Shown here piece by piece: positions 8,919-17,500 of a DNA stretch of 64,000 bases. A program made the translations under genes and the position numbers. The notes under the pieces were generated by a model, which was not told the origin of the DNA, did no database searches, and worked only from the letters and a program-made list of their open reading frames with translations. This DNA is from Phycisphaerales bacterium (lineage in GTDB: Bacteria; Planctomycetota; Phycisphaerae; Phycisphaerales; UBA1924), in the NCBI GenBank assembly GCA_020845755.1, contig JADLFE010000033.1, positions 372,001 to 436,000 on the forward strand, in the 5' to 3' direction. Each line of letters opens with the position of its first letter. The stretch's first letter is position 1.

Positions 8919-9452
8919 ATGGCCGTCAAGCGCCGCAGCGAACTTGAGTGCTTCGTGATCGGCCTGATCTGGCAGATCGGGCCCGCCAGCCCGTACGAAC
9001 TGCGGCGGCACATGCAGTCCTCGCCGTCGACGCAATGGAGCGCCAGCGCCGGCGCGATCTATCCCCTCGTGCAGCGCTTGCAGCGCGCGGGGCTCTTGTC
9101 ATCGGAGGCCAAGCGTGACGGCAAGCGGCGCCGGCGCGAGTATCGCATCACGAGCAGGGGGCTGGCGGTGCTGCGGGCGTGGATCGGGCCGCCGATCGGC
9201 GTCGAGGCGGTGACGGTGGCGCACGACCCGCTGCGCTCGCGTGCGCGATTCCTCGAGGCGTTGCCCGAAGCGGACCGGCGCGCGTGGTTCGCGGCGGCGC
9301 GGGCGGCGCTCGACGAAGTCGAGAAGCGCGTCAACGCCTGGGCCAAGGAGGCGTCAACGTCGCGTTCGGCCCGCGTGATGAACAAGAGCGGCGAGTTGGA
9401 TGTCAATTCGCGGCGCGCGTGGCTTGATGATGCGGCGAACGTGATGGGATGA
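8919..9452 (+). CDS. PadR-family transcriptional regulator
   Basis: A 177-residue protein whose N-terminal 85 or so residues form the PadR winged helix: ELECFVIGLIWQIGPASPYELRRHM, then SASAGAIYPLVQRLQRAGLL and REYRITSRGLAVL. The C-terminal part is helical and rich in Ala and Arg, as in PadR proteins with a dimerising tail (DRRAWFAAARAALDEVEKRVNAW). A GGGGGAGG ribosome binding site precedes the ATG. PadR proteins usually repress a neighbouring gene and themselves, and respond to small molecules. The divergent S41 peptidase and the shared palindrome make that peptidase the obvious candidate target. It ends 11 bp from the convergent lipA stop. Confidence 0.9.
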   Translation: MAVKRRSELECFVIGLIWQIGPASPYELRRHMQSSPSTQWSASAGAIYPLVQRLQRAGLLSSEAKRDGKRRRREYRITSRGLAVLRAWIGPPIGVEAVTVAHDPLRSRARFLEALPEADRRAWFAAARAALDEVEKRVNAWAKEASTSRSARVMNKSGELDVNSRRAWLDDAANVMG

Positions 9453-9463
9453 CACGCCGTGGT

Positions 9464-10675
9464 TCACCCGCGCCTGGCCCGCTCGTCCTCGATGGTGGAG
9501 AGCACGTCGGCCTGGTGATCGGCGTGGTAGGAACTGCGGACCAAGGGGCCGGATTCGACGACCTTGAAGCCGCGGGCAAGGCCTTCCTGCTTGAAGAACG
9601 CGAATTGCTCGGGCGTCACCCAGCGATCGATGGGCAGGTGGTTCCGCGTGGGCTGGAGGTATTGGCCGATGGTCAATATGTCACAGGCGTCGGGCGTTGG
9701 GGATGGGGTGTCGGCATTCGGCATTCGCGATTCGGCATTCGGCCCGGAAGACTCACACGTTCGCGTCTGGTCGATCGAATGTCCAATGCCGATTGCCGAA
9801 TGCCGGGGGGCCTTCGTCGCTTCCTGCACGTCTCGGATCAACTCCACGACCTCCTCGTCGCGTTCGCCGATGCCGACCATGATGCCGGTCTTGGCCACGC
9901 CGCCCTGTTCCTTCACGCGCCGGAGGAGTTCTAGCGAGCGATCAAACTTGGCGCTGGGGCGCACGGCAGGGTACATGCGCCGGACGGTTTCGAGGTTGTG
10001 GTTGATGATGTGGGGTTTGGCGTCGATGACCATCTGCAACGCAGCCCAGTTGCCCTCAAAGTCGGGGATGAGCACCTCGATCGAGAGGCCCGGGCAGGCT
10101 TCTTTGGTGCGGATGATGGTCTCGGCCCAGATGCCCGCCCCGCCGTCGGAGAGTTCGTCGCGGTTGACGCTGGTGATGACGACGTGCTTGAGGCGGGCGT
10201 GCTCGAACATCAGGCGCATGGATTCGGCGACGCGTCTGGGCTCGTCCTTGTCGAGCACGGGCGGGCGGCCGGTCTTGACGTTGCAGAAGCCGCAGGCGCG
10301 GGTGCAGGTGTCGCCCAGGATCATGATGGTGGAGATGCCGCGTGACCAGCACTCGCCCATGTTGGGGCAGTTGGCCTCTTCGCAAACGGTGTGAAGTTTG
10401 TGTTGGGAGAGGACGCCCTTGAGGCGCTGGTACTCCGCGCCGCCGGGGACCTTGGCCCGGAGCCACGCGGGCTTCTTCTTGATTGAGAGATGCTCGGGGG
10501 CGCCGGACTGGTTATTGAGGACCATGCCGGTGAGGGAGACCAGCGGCTTCTCGATCCGCCGGAGGGGGTCGCCGCCGAGGGGGCGGGGGTGACGGGCAAG
10601 TGTGCGGGCGATCCCGGCGTCGATTTCGGGGGTGGTCGCCTGGGTCGGACGTGGATTCGTGGGCGGGTTGGACAC
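9464..10675 (-). CDS. lipA: Lipoyl synthase with an in-frame repeat-derived insertion
   Basis: Radical SAM enzyme that inserts two sulfurs into octanoyl chains on carrier proteins to form lipoate. The auxiliary cluster cysteines are in CEEANCPNMGEC (98, 103, 109), the radical SAM cysteines in CTRACGFC (124, 128, 131), and the C-terminal SGPLVRSSYHA motif is intact. The protein is 403 residues, about 80 longer than the usual lipoyl synthase. Part of this is an N-terminal extension. About 44 residues (roughly 287-330, between GIMVGIGERDEEVVELIRDV and DILTIGQYLQPTRNHLP) have no counterpart in the family and are encoded by a palindromic repeat. The catalytic residues are unaffected, so it is probably functional. 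The start is a GTG with no ribosome binding site. No lipB is nearby. Confidence 0.93.
   Translation of the reverse strand: MSNPPTNPRPTQATTPEIDAGIARTLARHPRPLGGDPLRRIEKPLVSLTGMVLNNQSGAPEHLSIKKKPAWLRAKVPGGAEYQRLKGVLSQHKLHTVCEEANCPNMGECWSRGISTIMILGDTCTRACGFCNVKTGRPPVLDKDEPRRVAESMRLMFEHARLKHVVITSVNRDELSDGGAGIWAETIIRTKEACPGLSIEVLIPDFEGNWAALQMVIDAKPHIINHNLETVRRMYPAVRPSAKFDRSLELLRRVKEQGGVAKTGIMVGIGERDEEVVELIRDVQEATKAPRHSAIGIGHSIDQTRTCESSGPNAESRMPNADTPSPTPDACDILTIGQYLQPTRNHLPIDRWVTPEQFAFFKQEGLARGFKVVESGPLVRSSYHADHQADVLSTIEDERARRG
9712..9805. repeat. Palindromic repeat element translated inside lipA
   Basis: Repeated CGGCATTCG-type units (9712-9742) face their inverse at 9790-9805. The 16-base end arms, 9712-9727 and 9790-9805, match with one mismatch, leaving about 62 bases between them. 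Internally ATTCGGCATTCGG and CCAATGCCGATTGCC continue the pattern imperfectly. In the lipA frame it reads as a low-complexity stretch containing PNAESRMPNAD. It looks like a mobile palindromic (REP/RPE-like) element that landed in frame. No second full copy is in the window. Confidence 0.75.
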
Positions 10676-10680
10676 AAAGA

Positions 10681-10686
10681 AGGATA
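10681..10686 (-). promoter_or_regulatory. Candidate -10 hexamer (TATCCT) for leaderless lipA
   Basis: TATCCT on the minus strand lies 5 nt before the GTG start of lipA, with no Shine-Dalgarno sequence between. This supports the GTG as the true start. Confidence 0.4.
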
Positions 10687-10811
10687 GGGTCGGGTGGGCA
10701 AACTCCGCGCCGCGCGTCGGGGTGGCGCGAACTTATGCCAGTTGGTCCCGTAAAAAGGCGGTCGCCCGCTCAACCGGTGGGTCCAGAACGGTCGATTCTG
10801 CAGAACCCTCG

Positions 10812-10827
10812 CGCACCAGTTGGTGCG
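10812..10827. promoter_or_regulatory. Palindrome upstream of the EPS operon (candidate operator)
   Basis: CGCACCA-GT-TGGTGCG is a perfect 7+2+7 inverted repeat in the 279-bp region between lipA and the EPS operon. A TTGACT (10837-10842), similar to a -35 box, lies 10 bp downstream, with a weak TAGCGT 16 bp further on. A half-similar CCAGTTGGTCC lies at about 10738. It could bind a regulator of the EPS operon. The rest of this region shows nothing coding. Confidence 0.4.
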
Positions 10828-10954
10828 GAGGTTGTGTTGACTGCGCCCCGGCCGTGGTTAGCGTTCCGCCCCACGGCCGATGTGCTATCGTACCGGTTCG
10901 GATTTTGTGGGGCGAAAAAGGTCTGTTCGGTCGGGAAGGTTGAAGGAACTACTC

Positions 10955-12514
10955 ATGGCGAGCACGAGCGAATTCAGAGCGGTGCGGCACGTCGGTGTGA
11001 TCCTGGCGGCGTGCGGTTTGGCGACCGGCTCGTTGGTCATGACCGGATGCGAGGTCGATTCATTCATTGACCCGAGCACGATCGGTCGGTGGGAAAAGAC
11101 CCCAACGACAGTTCCCATCCTCGAGCGACTCTCCAGCATCGAGGAGGACACCGGCGAGTTTGTCGAGTATTCCGACGCCACCGCCCAGGATCTCATTCCC
11201 GAACCCAGCGACTACCGCCTGAACCCGGGCGATCAGGTGCGAATCACGGCGTTCGACGACGTGCGCACCAATGCCGCCGCCAGCGAGTACGACCGCGAGG
11301 TCGATATCCGCGGGCGCATCAACATGCCGCAGATCGGTCAGGTGGAATTGACGGGCCTGACGCTCGACCAGGCGCGCGACCTGATCACGGAGCGACTCAA
11401 GAAATTCGTGAACGACCCGCTGGTCGAAGTGGTCATCATTCAGAAGCGTCAGCAGACCTTCACGGTCGTGGGCGCCGTTCAGCAGCCCGGGCCGTATTTC
11501 ATCCCGAAGCCCGACTACCGCCTCTACGAGGCGATCACCGCGGCCGGGCAGTTCAACGAGACCATCGAGTACATCTATGTGGTTCGTCAGGTACCGCTGA
11601 GCGACCTTATCAAGGGCAACATGGCCCGCCCGGCGGTGGCGCCGTCGCCCCGGCCGAGCACCCAGCCGGACACGACGCCCGAGACGCAGCCCGCGCCCGC
11701 GGAAAACCTGATCGATCTGATCGACGAACTGAGCAAGCCCAAGGACGGCGAGAAGCCCAAGGACCCGGCGTCGGGCGGCGGATCACCGGGCATGGTGCGC
11801 CCCGCCGGGCGCCAGCCGGTCATCGAGCCCCCTGAACACACCGACGCCAAGCCGCAGGAGCCGGCGATCGACCTTGTCGACAGCGGCCTGACCTCCCCGG
11901 CGAGCGTCGCGCCCGCGGATCATGGCGAGGGCGCGTCGTCGTGGGTCTTCCTCGAAGGCCGCTGGGTCCAGGTCAAACCGACCGTGGCGGCTGCGGAGGT
12001 GGCGGCCCAGGGCGGAGAGTTGACCGCGGACCAACTGATGACGCAGCGAGTCGTCCGCATCCCGCTCAAGGCACTGCTCGATGGCTCGGCCCAGTACAAC
12101 GTGGTCATCCGCCCGGGCGACATCATCCGGATCCCGACCGCGCCGGTCGGCGTGTTCTACATGGAAGGCCAGGTGCAGCGCCCCGGCCCGTACTCGATCC
12201 CGGACGTCGGGCGCATGACGCTCACCCGCGCGGTCGTGTCGGCGGGCGGGCTCTCGACGCTGGCGGTGCCCGAGCGGGTGGATCTCACGCGCATGGTGGG
12301 CAAGGACCGCCAGGCGACGATCCGCCTGGACCTGCGTGCCGTCAAGGAAGGCACGATGCCCGACATCTACCTCAAGCGGGATGACGTGATCAACGTGGGG
12401 ACGAACTTCTGGGCGTATCCCTTGGCGGTGGTCCGCAACGGCTTCCGCGCGACGTACGGCTTTGGCTTCGTGCTGGACCGCAACTTTGCGGACGACGTCT
12501 TCGGGCCGCAGTAG
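10955..12514 (+). CDS. Polysaccharide export lipoprotein, Wza-like, with SLBB domains
   Basis: A 519-residue protein. The ATG at 10955 follows a GAAGGA ribosome binding site at about 8 nt. The N-terminus is a lipoprotein signal with lipobox VMTGC (mature Cys near residue 32). The poly-export domain begins at YRLNPGDQVRITAFDD. A first SLBB domain follows (TFTVVGAVQQPGPYFI), then a Pro-rich linker of about 110 residues, then a second SLBB (VFYMEGQVQRPGPYSIPDVG, near residue 400). Wza-type proteins form the outer-membrane channel for EPS. The long disordered linker between SLBB domains is unusual. It opens the EPS/exosortase operon that runs to 23859; the next gene starts 96 bp later. Confidence 0.92.
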   Translation: MASTSEFRAVRHVGVILAACGLATGSLVMTGCEVDSFIDPSTIGRWEKTPTTVPILERLSSIEEDTGEFVEYSDATAQDLIPEPSDYRLNPGDQVRITAFDDVRTNAAASEYDREVDIRGRINMPQIGQVELTGLTLDQARDLITERLKKFVNDPLVEVVIIQKRQQTFTVVGAVQQPGPYFIPKPDYRLYEAITAAGQFNETIEYIYVVRQVPLSDLIKGNMARPAVAPSPRPSTQPDTTPETQPAPAENLIDLIDELSKPKDGEKPKDPASGGGSPGMVRPAGRQPVIEPPEHTDAKPQEPAIDLVDSGLTSPASVAPADHGEGASSWVFLEGRWVQVKPTVAAAEVAAQGGELTADQLMTQRVVRIPLKALLDGSAQYNVVIRPGDIIRIPTAPVGVFYMEGQVQRPGPYSIPDVGRMTLTRAVVSAGGLSTLAVPERVDLTRMVGKDRQATIRLDLRAVKEGTMPDIYLKRDDVINVGTNFWAYPLAVVRNGFRATYGFGFVLDRNFADDVFGPQ

Positions 12515-12610
12515 GCGGCGATCTCGCGGCGGAGGCCGCGTGAATTCGGGCTGGAGCGCCGCGGACGCCGGAGGCAAACGCGGGGCGGAGAGGGTGCGGT
12601 CGGAGGCGGC

Positions 12611-14503
12611 GTGACGACGACGGCGACGAGCATGTCGGGTGTGGGCGGGCTCAACGGGGCCTGTGCGCGCACGCTGCGCGAAGTGTTGACCAGACCGCCG
12701 ATGATCGTGTGCGTGTCGGTCCTGGGCGTCGGGTTTCTCGCGTTCTTCCACGAGTTCTTCGCGCGCCAGGCCAAGTTCAGCATCGAGCGCCCGCAGGACT
12801 GGGGGCATTCGTTTCTGGTGCCGCTGATCAGCGGGTACCTGCTCTGGCGTGACCGGGAGACATTGATGTCGTCGCGGGCGCGGGTCTTCTGGCCGGGCCT
12901 GATGCCGCTGGTGCTCGGGCTGGTGTGCTACCCGTTCATGCTGCTGGGCATCAAGAACCACATGTTCGCCGGGGCATCGATGATCCTGGCGTTGTTCGGG
13001 ATCGTTCTGCTGCTCGCTGGGCCGTCGGTGATGCGTGCGGCGTTCCTGCCGATCGCATACCTGGCGTTCGGCGTGACGATCAGCGAGCAGGTGATGATCG
13101 CGCTGACGACCAAACTGCAATCGGTGGCGGCGTCGGGCGGGGTGCTCACCATCAACATCCTGGGACAGGTGTACGACGTCTTCGCCACCAACACGTTCTT
13201 TGCCGAACGATCCGGGCAGACGATGACCGTGGTGACGCCGGCGGGCACGCAGATCCCGCTGGAGATCGCGGCGGCGTGCGCGGGGATGCGGATGGTGGTG
13301 GCGTTCGCGGCCCTGGCCGGCGCGGTGGCGTTGATCCAATGCCGCCACTGGTGGCAGCGCACGGCGTTGTTGCTCCTGGCGATCCCGGTCGCGGTCTTCA
13401 TGAACGTGCTGCGCGTGGCGGCCCTGGGCCTGCTGTCGATGAACAACGCGAACTTCGCCGCCGGCGATGTTCACATGATGATCGGCACGGTCATCCTGAT
13501 CCCGGGACTCGGCCTTTTCATGCTGATCGTGTGGATGCTCAACCGGGCCGTCACCGACGAGGTCGAGAAGAAGGCCGCCCGTCCGCCGGTGCTGGAGGCG
13601 ATGACCTGGCGTTCGATGCGTCGCCCGGCGTTCGTGCTGACCTCGGCGATCATGCTCGGCGCGGCGATCGGGCTGCAGGCGATCGTGAGCGTCGGCGGGT
13701 TCTACATGACCAAGAAGGCGATCCAGCCCGACACCAGCGAGGGCCGGCGTGGCATCCTCCTCCAGGGCCTCCCGGTCGAAACGCTGTCGTGGAAGCGCGA
13801 GGGCTCGGACTCGGTGATGACCAAGGAGAACCTGGAGGAGTTGGGCACCAGCAATCAGGTCTCGCGCTGGTACGTGAAGCCGGCTGCGTCGAAGGAAGAC
13901 AAGCCGATCGCCGTCGAGTTGCACGGCGCGTACTACACGGGCATGATCGACACGGTGCCCCACGTGCCGGAGCGGTGCATGGTGGGCGCGGGCTGGGAAC
14001 TCAAGAAGACCTGGCCCGACGTGAAGGTGCCCCTGAAGATGGAGCGCTGGCGTCCGGTCAAGGACGCGCCGGCGGAACTGGCGGGGAAGGTGATGGAGGC
14101 CCCGGTTCTCAACAAGTGGGGCGCCGTGGAGCGCTGGGTTGCCATGCCGATCGGCGCCGAGGACCTGCGCCTGCGGGTGAGCGAGTTCGTCGGGCCCAAG
14201 GGGCAGACGCTCTTCTCGGGGTATGTGTTCATCGCCAACGGCGGGCTTTCGACGACGGCCGAGGGCGTGCGCCTGCTTGCGTTCAATCTGACCGACGATT
14301 ACGCGTATTACATGAAGGTGCAGTTTAACAGCGCTCGGGCGGCGTCGCCCGAGGAATTGGCGGCCCAGGCCGGGATGCTCCTCGACGAGTTGTTCCCGGA
14401 CCTGATGCGTTGCGTTCCCGACTGGACCAAGGTCGTGAGCGGCGAGTATCCGAGTGACAATCCGAGGCGGGCGCGAACGAGCGCCGCCGCGCCGGTGAAG
14501 TAA
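12611..14503 (+). CDS. Exosortase with C-terminal EpsI-like domain
   Basis: A 630-residue protein starting at GTG 12611. The first 330 or so residues carry about eight membrane segments and the exosortase triad: Cys223 in EIAAACAGMR, Arg268 in FMNVLRVAALG, His288 in GDVHMMIG. Exosortases are thought to cleave PEP-CTERM tails and hand proteins to the cell surface, often together with EPS. After a further membrane segment (VLTSAIMLGAAIGLQAIV), residues of about 360-610 form an extracytoplasmic domain with HVPERCMVGAGWELKKTW, similar to EpsI/DUF3485, which in other genomes may be a separate gene. The neighbouring export, TPR and chain-length genes fit an EPS-type exosortase system. The substrate candidate in this window is at 39184-39888. 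Confidence 0.92.
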   Translation: MTTTATSMSGVGGLNGACARTLREVLTRPPMIVCVSVLGVGFLAFFHEFFARQAKFSIERPQDWGHSFLVPLISGYLLWRDRETLMSSRARVFWPGLMPLVLGLVCYPFMLLGIKNHMFAGASMILALFGIVLLLAGPSVMRAAFLPIAYLAFGVTISEQVMIALTTKLQSVAASGGVLTINILGQVYDVFATNTFFAERSGQTMTVVTPAGTQIPLEIAAACAGMRMVVAFAALAGAVALIQCRHWWQRTALLLLAIPVAVFMNVLRVAALGLLSMNNANFAAGDVHMMIGTVILIPGLGLFMLIVWMLNRAVTDEVEKKAARPPVLEAMTWRSMRRPAFVLTSAIMLGAAIGLQAIVSVGGFYMTKKAIQPDTSEGRRGILLQGLPVETLSWKREGSDSVMTKENLEELGTSNQVSRWYVKPAASKEDKPIAVELHGAYYTGMIDTVPHVPERCMVGAGWELKKTWPDVKVPLKMERWRPVKDAPAELAGKVMEAPVLNKWGAVERWVAMPIGAEDLRLRVSEFVGPKGQTLFSGYVFIANGGLSTTAEGVRLLAFNLTDDYAYYMKVQFNSARAASPEELAAQAGMLLDELFPDLMRCVPDWTKVVSGEYPSDNPRRARTSAAAPVK

Positions 14504-14522
14504 GGCAGGAGCGAGGTTCTCT

Positions 14523-17500
14523 ATGGCCAAGAAATCCAAGGTCAACACCAAATTCGTCGTGTCGCTTTCGGCGGGCGCGATCGTGATCGTCGGCGGGTTG
14601 TCGGTGATGGCGTGGCAGATCGCGCTGCGTTCCGCGGGCGACCTGGCCAAGTCGGGCGATCAGAAGATGGCCGAGGGCTCGCTCGAGGCCGCGGAGTTGA
14701 TGTACTCCAAGGCGGTCAACAAGGAACAGACCAATATCGTGGCGCTGGAAAAGTGGCGCGACTGCCTGTCGAAGTGGACGCCCGAGACGCGGGCCAAACT
14801 GGAGGGCAAGTACACCCAGGCCTATGTGCCGGCGCTCCGCCAGATCTCGTTGGTCAAGGCGACCGACGTGGCGGCCCACCGGGCGTACCTGGGCGAACTC
14901 TGGGAGCAGATGGCCAACATCGCCCCGCCGCGCGGGATGCTCGACAACCTGGTCACCGAGACGACCCGCGTCCTGAGTTACTTCAAGAGCGCGCCGGAGG
15001 ATGGACCGTGGACCGCGCTGCGGCGATACCGCGGCCTGGCGATGACGCGGGCCATGTCGATCAGCGAGGACGTCAAGCCCGAGGAGATCGAGCAGGCCAA
15101 GGCGGACCTCGATGCCGCGATCAAGGCCGACCCGGGCGACGCGGAGGCCGCGATCGCGATGCACGATTGGCACCTCTCGCAGGCGGCCCGCGCCCAGGAG
15201 CGGATGCAGAAGGATCAGGCGGAGAAACTCAAGAAGCAGGGGGTGGATTTCCTGCGCCAGTACGCCCAGACCTCGGGCTCCGCGTCGGTGAAAGGCCTGT
15301 TGCTGGTGCACGACATGGAGGCCGTCCAGAAGGCGGCGCTGGAGGGCAAGTCGCGCCAGGCGGCGGTGGAGGCGGTCCGGGCCGCGACCGACACGCTCAA
15401 GTCGCGACTGGACGAGATCGCCAAGGCATTTGAGGCGACGGAATCGCTGAGCCTGCTGCTCCCGTCGCTGCAGCGTTACGAGCAGCTCGAGCAGACGATC
15501 GATCCCAAGTCGCAGGCGGCGCGCACCGTGGCTGTCGCCGACGCGCTGGCCAAGAAGTTCCCGGACAACTCCGCGCTGCTGCTGATGCGAGCCCGGGTCC
15601 TGGGCAACAAGCAGTCGTACCAGGAGGCGATCGGCGCGATGGAGCAGGTCAAGGTCCTGCCCGCGGTCCCGATCAGCCAGGAGGCGGTGCGCCGCTTCGT
15701 CATGAAGACCGAGGCCACCTACTGGCAGGCGTCGTACTCGCTGCGTCTGCTCGATCAGACCACCGACCCGGCGGAGCGTGACAAACTCATCGCGCAGGCC
15801 GGGAAGTACCGCGGGGAGTTGGCGGGCCAGGTTCCCGACGGTTCGCCCCAATTGAAGATGATCGACGGCACGGTGGCCTATGCCAAGAAGGACTGGGCGA
15901 CGGCGCACCGTCTGCTCTCGGAGTACAGCCGCGCGGTCAACGATTCGGACGTCGATGCGCTGTGGTCGCTGGCCAACGCGTCGCTGGCGCTGCAGCGCCC
16001 GGGCGAGGCCCGCGACTTTGTGACCAAGGTCCGCGAGTTGCTCCCCGGCGCGCCGGGCCCGCTGATCCTGAACGCGCAGATCGAGGCGCAGTTGGGCAAC
16101 CGCGAGATGGCGGAGCAGATGGTGCAGGCGATCCTCCAGGTCGATCCGACGAACACGCAGGCCAAGGAGGTCCTCAATCGGATCCACATGGTGAAGGGCG
16201 AGGCGACCGAGGGCGGGGATCCGATCACCGCGATCCTGCTCAAGGCCCAGAAGGTCGCGTCGGGGGAGGGCTTCGAGGCGCCCAACGTGCCCGAGGCGGT
16301 CCAGATGCTCGTCAAGGCCGTGAAAGAGAACAACTACGATCCGCGTCTGGTGAACAGCGCGGTGCGCGGGTACATGCGTCTGAACCAGAAGCCGGGCGCC
16401 CTGGTGCTGCTGGACGAGGCGATCAAGGCGCGCCCCGACGACAAGGATCTGGCGAGCCTGAAACGCGCGCTGGAGTCCGACGATCCCACCAAGGAGATCA
16501 TCGATTCGATCAACGCCCAGAAGGACATCGACGAATACGAGAAGTGCCTGGCACGCTACAACGTGTACCGGCAGGCGGGCAAGAACACCGAGGCCCGCGC
16601 CGAACTGATCTCCGCCGACAAGGCCAAGCCCGACCAGGGCGAAGTGATCGAGCAGCTCTTCAACCTGTCGCTCGAGATGGACCTCTTCGCCGACGCCGCC
16701 GCCTACGTGCAGAGAGCCGAGACCAAGAACTTCGATGATTTCAACGGGAAGTACTGGAAGTCGCGTCTGCAGGCGGCCCAGGGCCAGCACCGCGAGTCGG
16801 TCGCGGGAATGGAGGCGATGATCCAGGGCGGGGGCACCTTCCCGGTCGAGGTCTACCGCTTCCTCGGGCGCGAACTCGTCGTGCTCAACCGCGTCGTCGA
16901 CGGGATCCGGGCCTTCGACGAGGCGCTGCGGATCCGCCCCAACGACGTGGGAACCATCATCGATGTCATCTCGGTGCTGGCCGAGAACGGCCGCGGCGAG
17001 GAGGCCCTGATCCGGGCGCGCAACGCCGCCGTCGTGGCGCGAGAGAACGACAGGTTCTTCAGCCTGTGGCTCAACCTGGAGGCGCAGGCGGGCAACCGTG
17101 ACTTTGCGATCGACGCGCGTGAGAAGGTCGCAGAGCGTGAACCCACCAACAGACTGAACAGGGTCGCGTTGGCGATCATGTACATCGACAAGCGGGATTT
17201 CGAGAAGGCCCGCACGCTGATCGATGAGCTCCGCAAGGAGGGCGACGAAATCCGGATCGCGCTCATCGACGCGCGCTACTACTCCGAGCAGCGCCGCAAC
17301 GACGAGGCACTCAAGGTCATTAGCGCGTATCTGGACAAGCTCGACCCGAAGACGACCAACTTCGAGCCCTACGTGCTCGCCGGCCAGTTCATGTCCGAGC
17401 GTGGCGACGCCAAGTCCGCCGTGGACCTGATGGAGCGCGGGCGTCCGTACCAGGACCCCAAGATCATGGAGGTCGATCGTTCGATCGCCGACATGCTGAC

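Noticed and set aside
10837..10865. TTGACT with TAGCGT as a full sigma-70 promoter for the EPS operon
   Set aside because: The -35 is good but the -10 matches only three of six positions, so I list it only as context for the palindrome.
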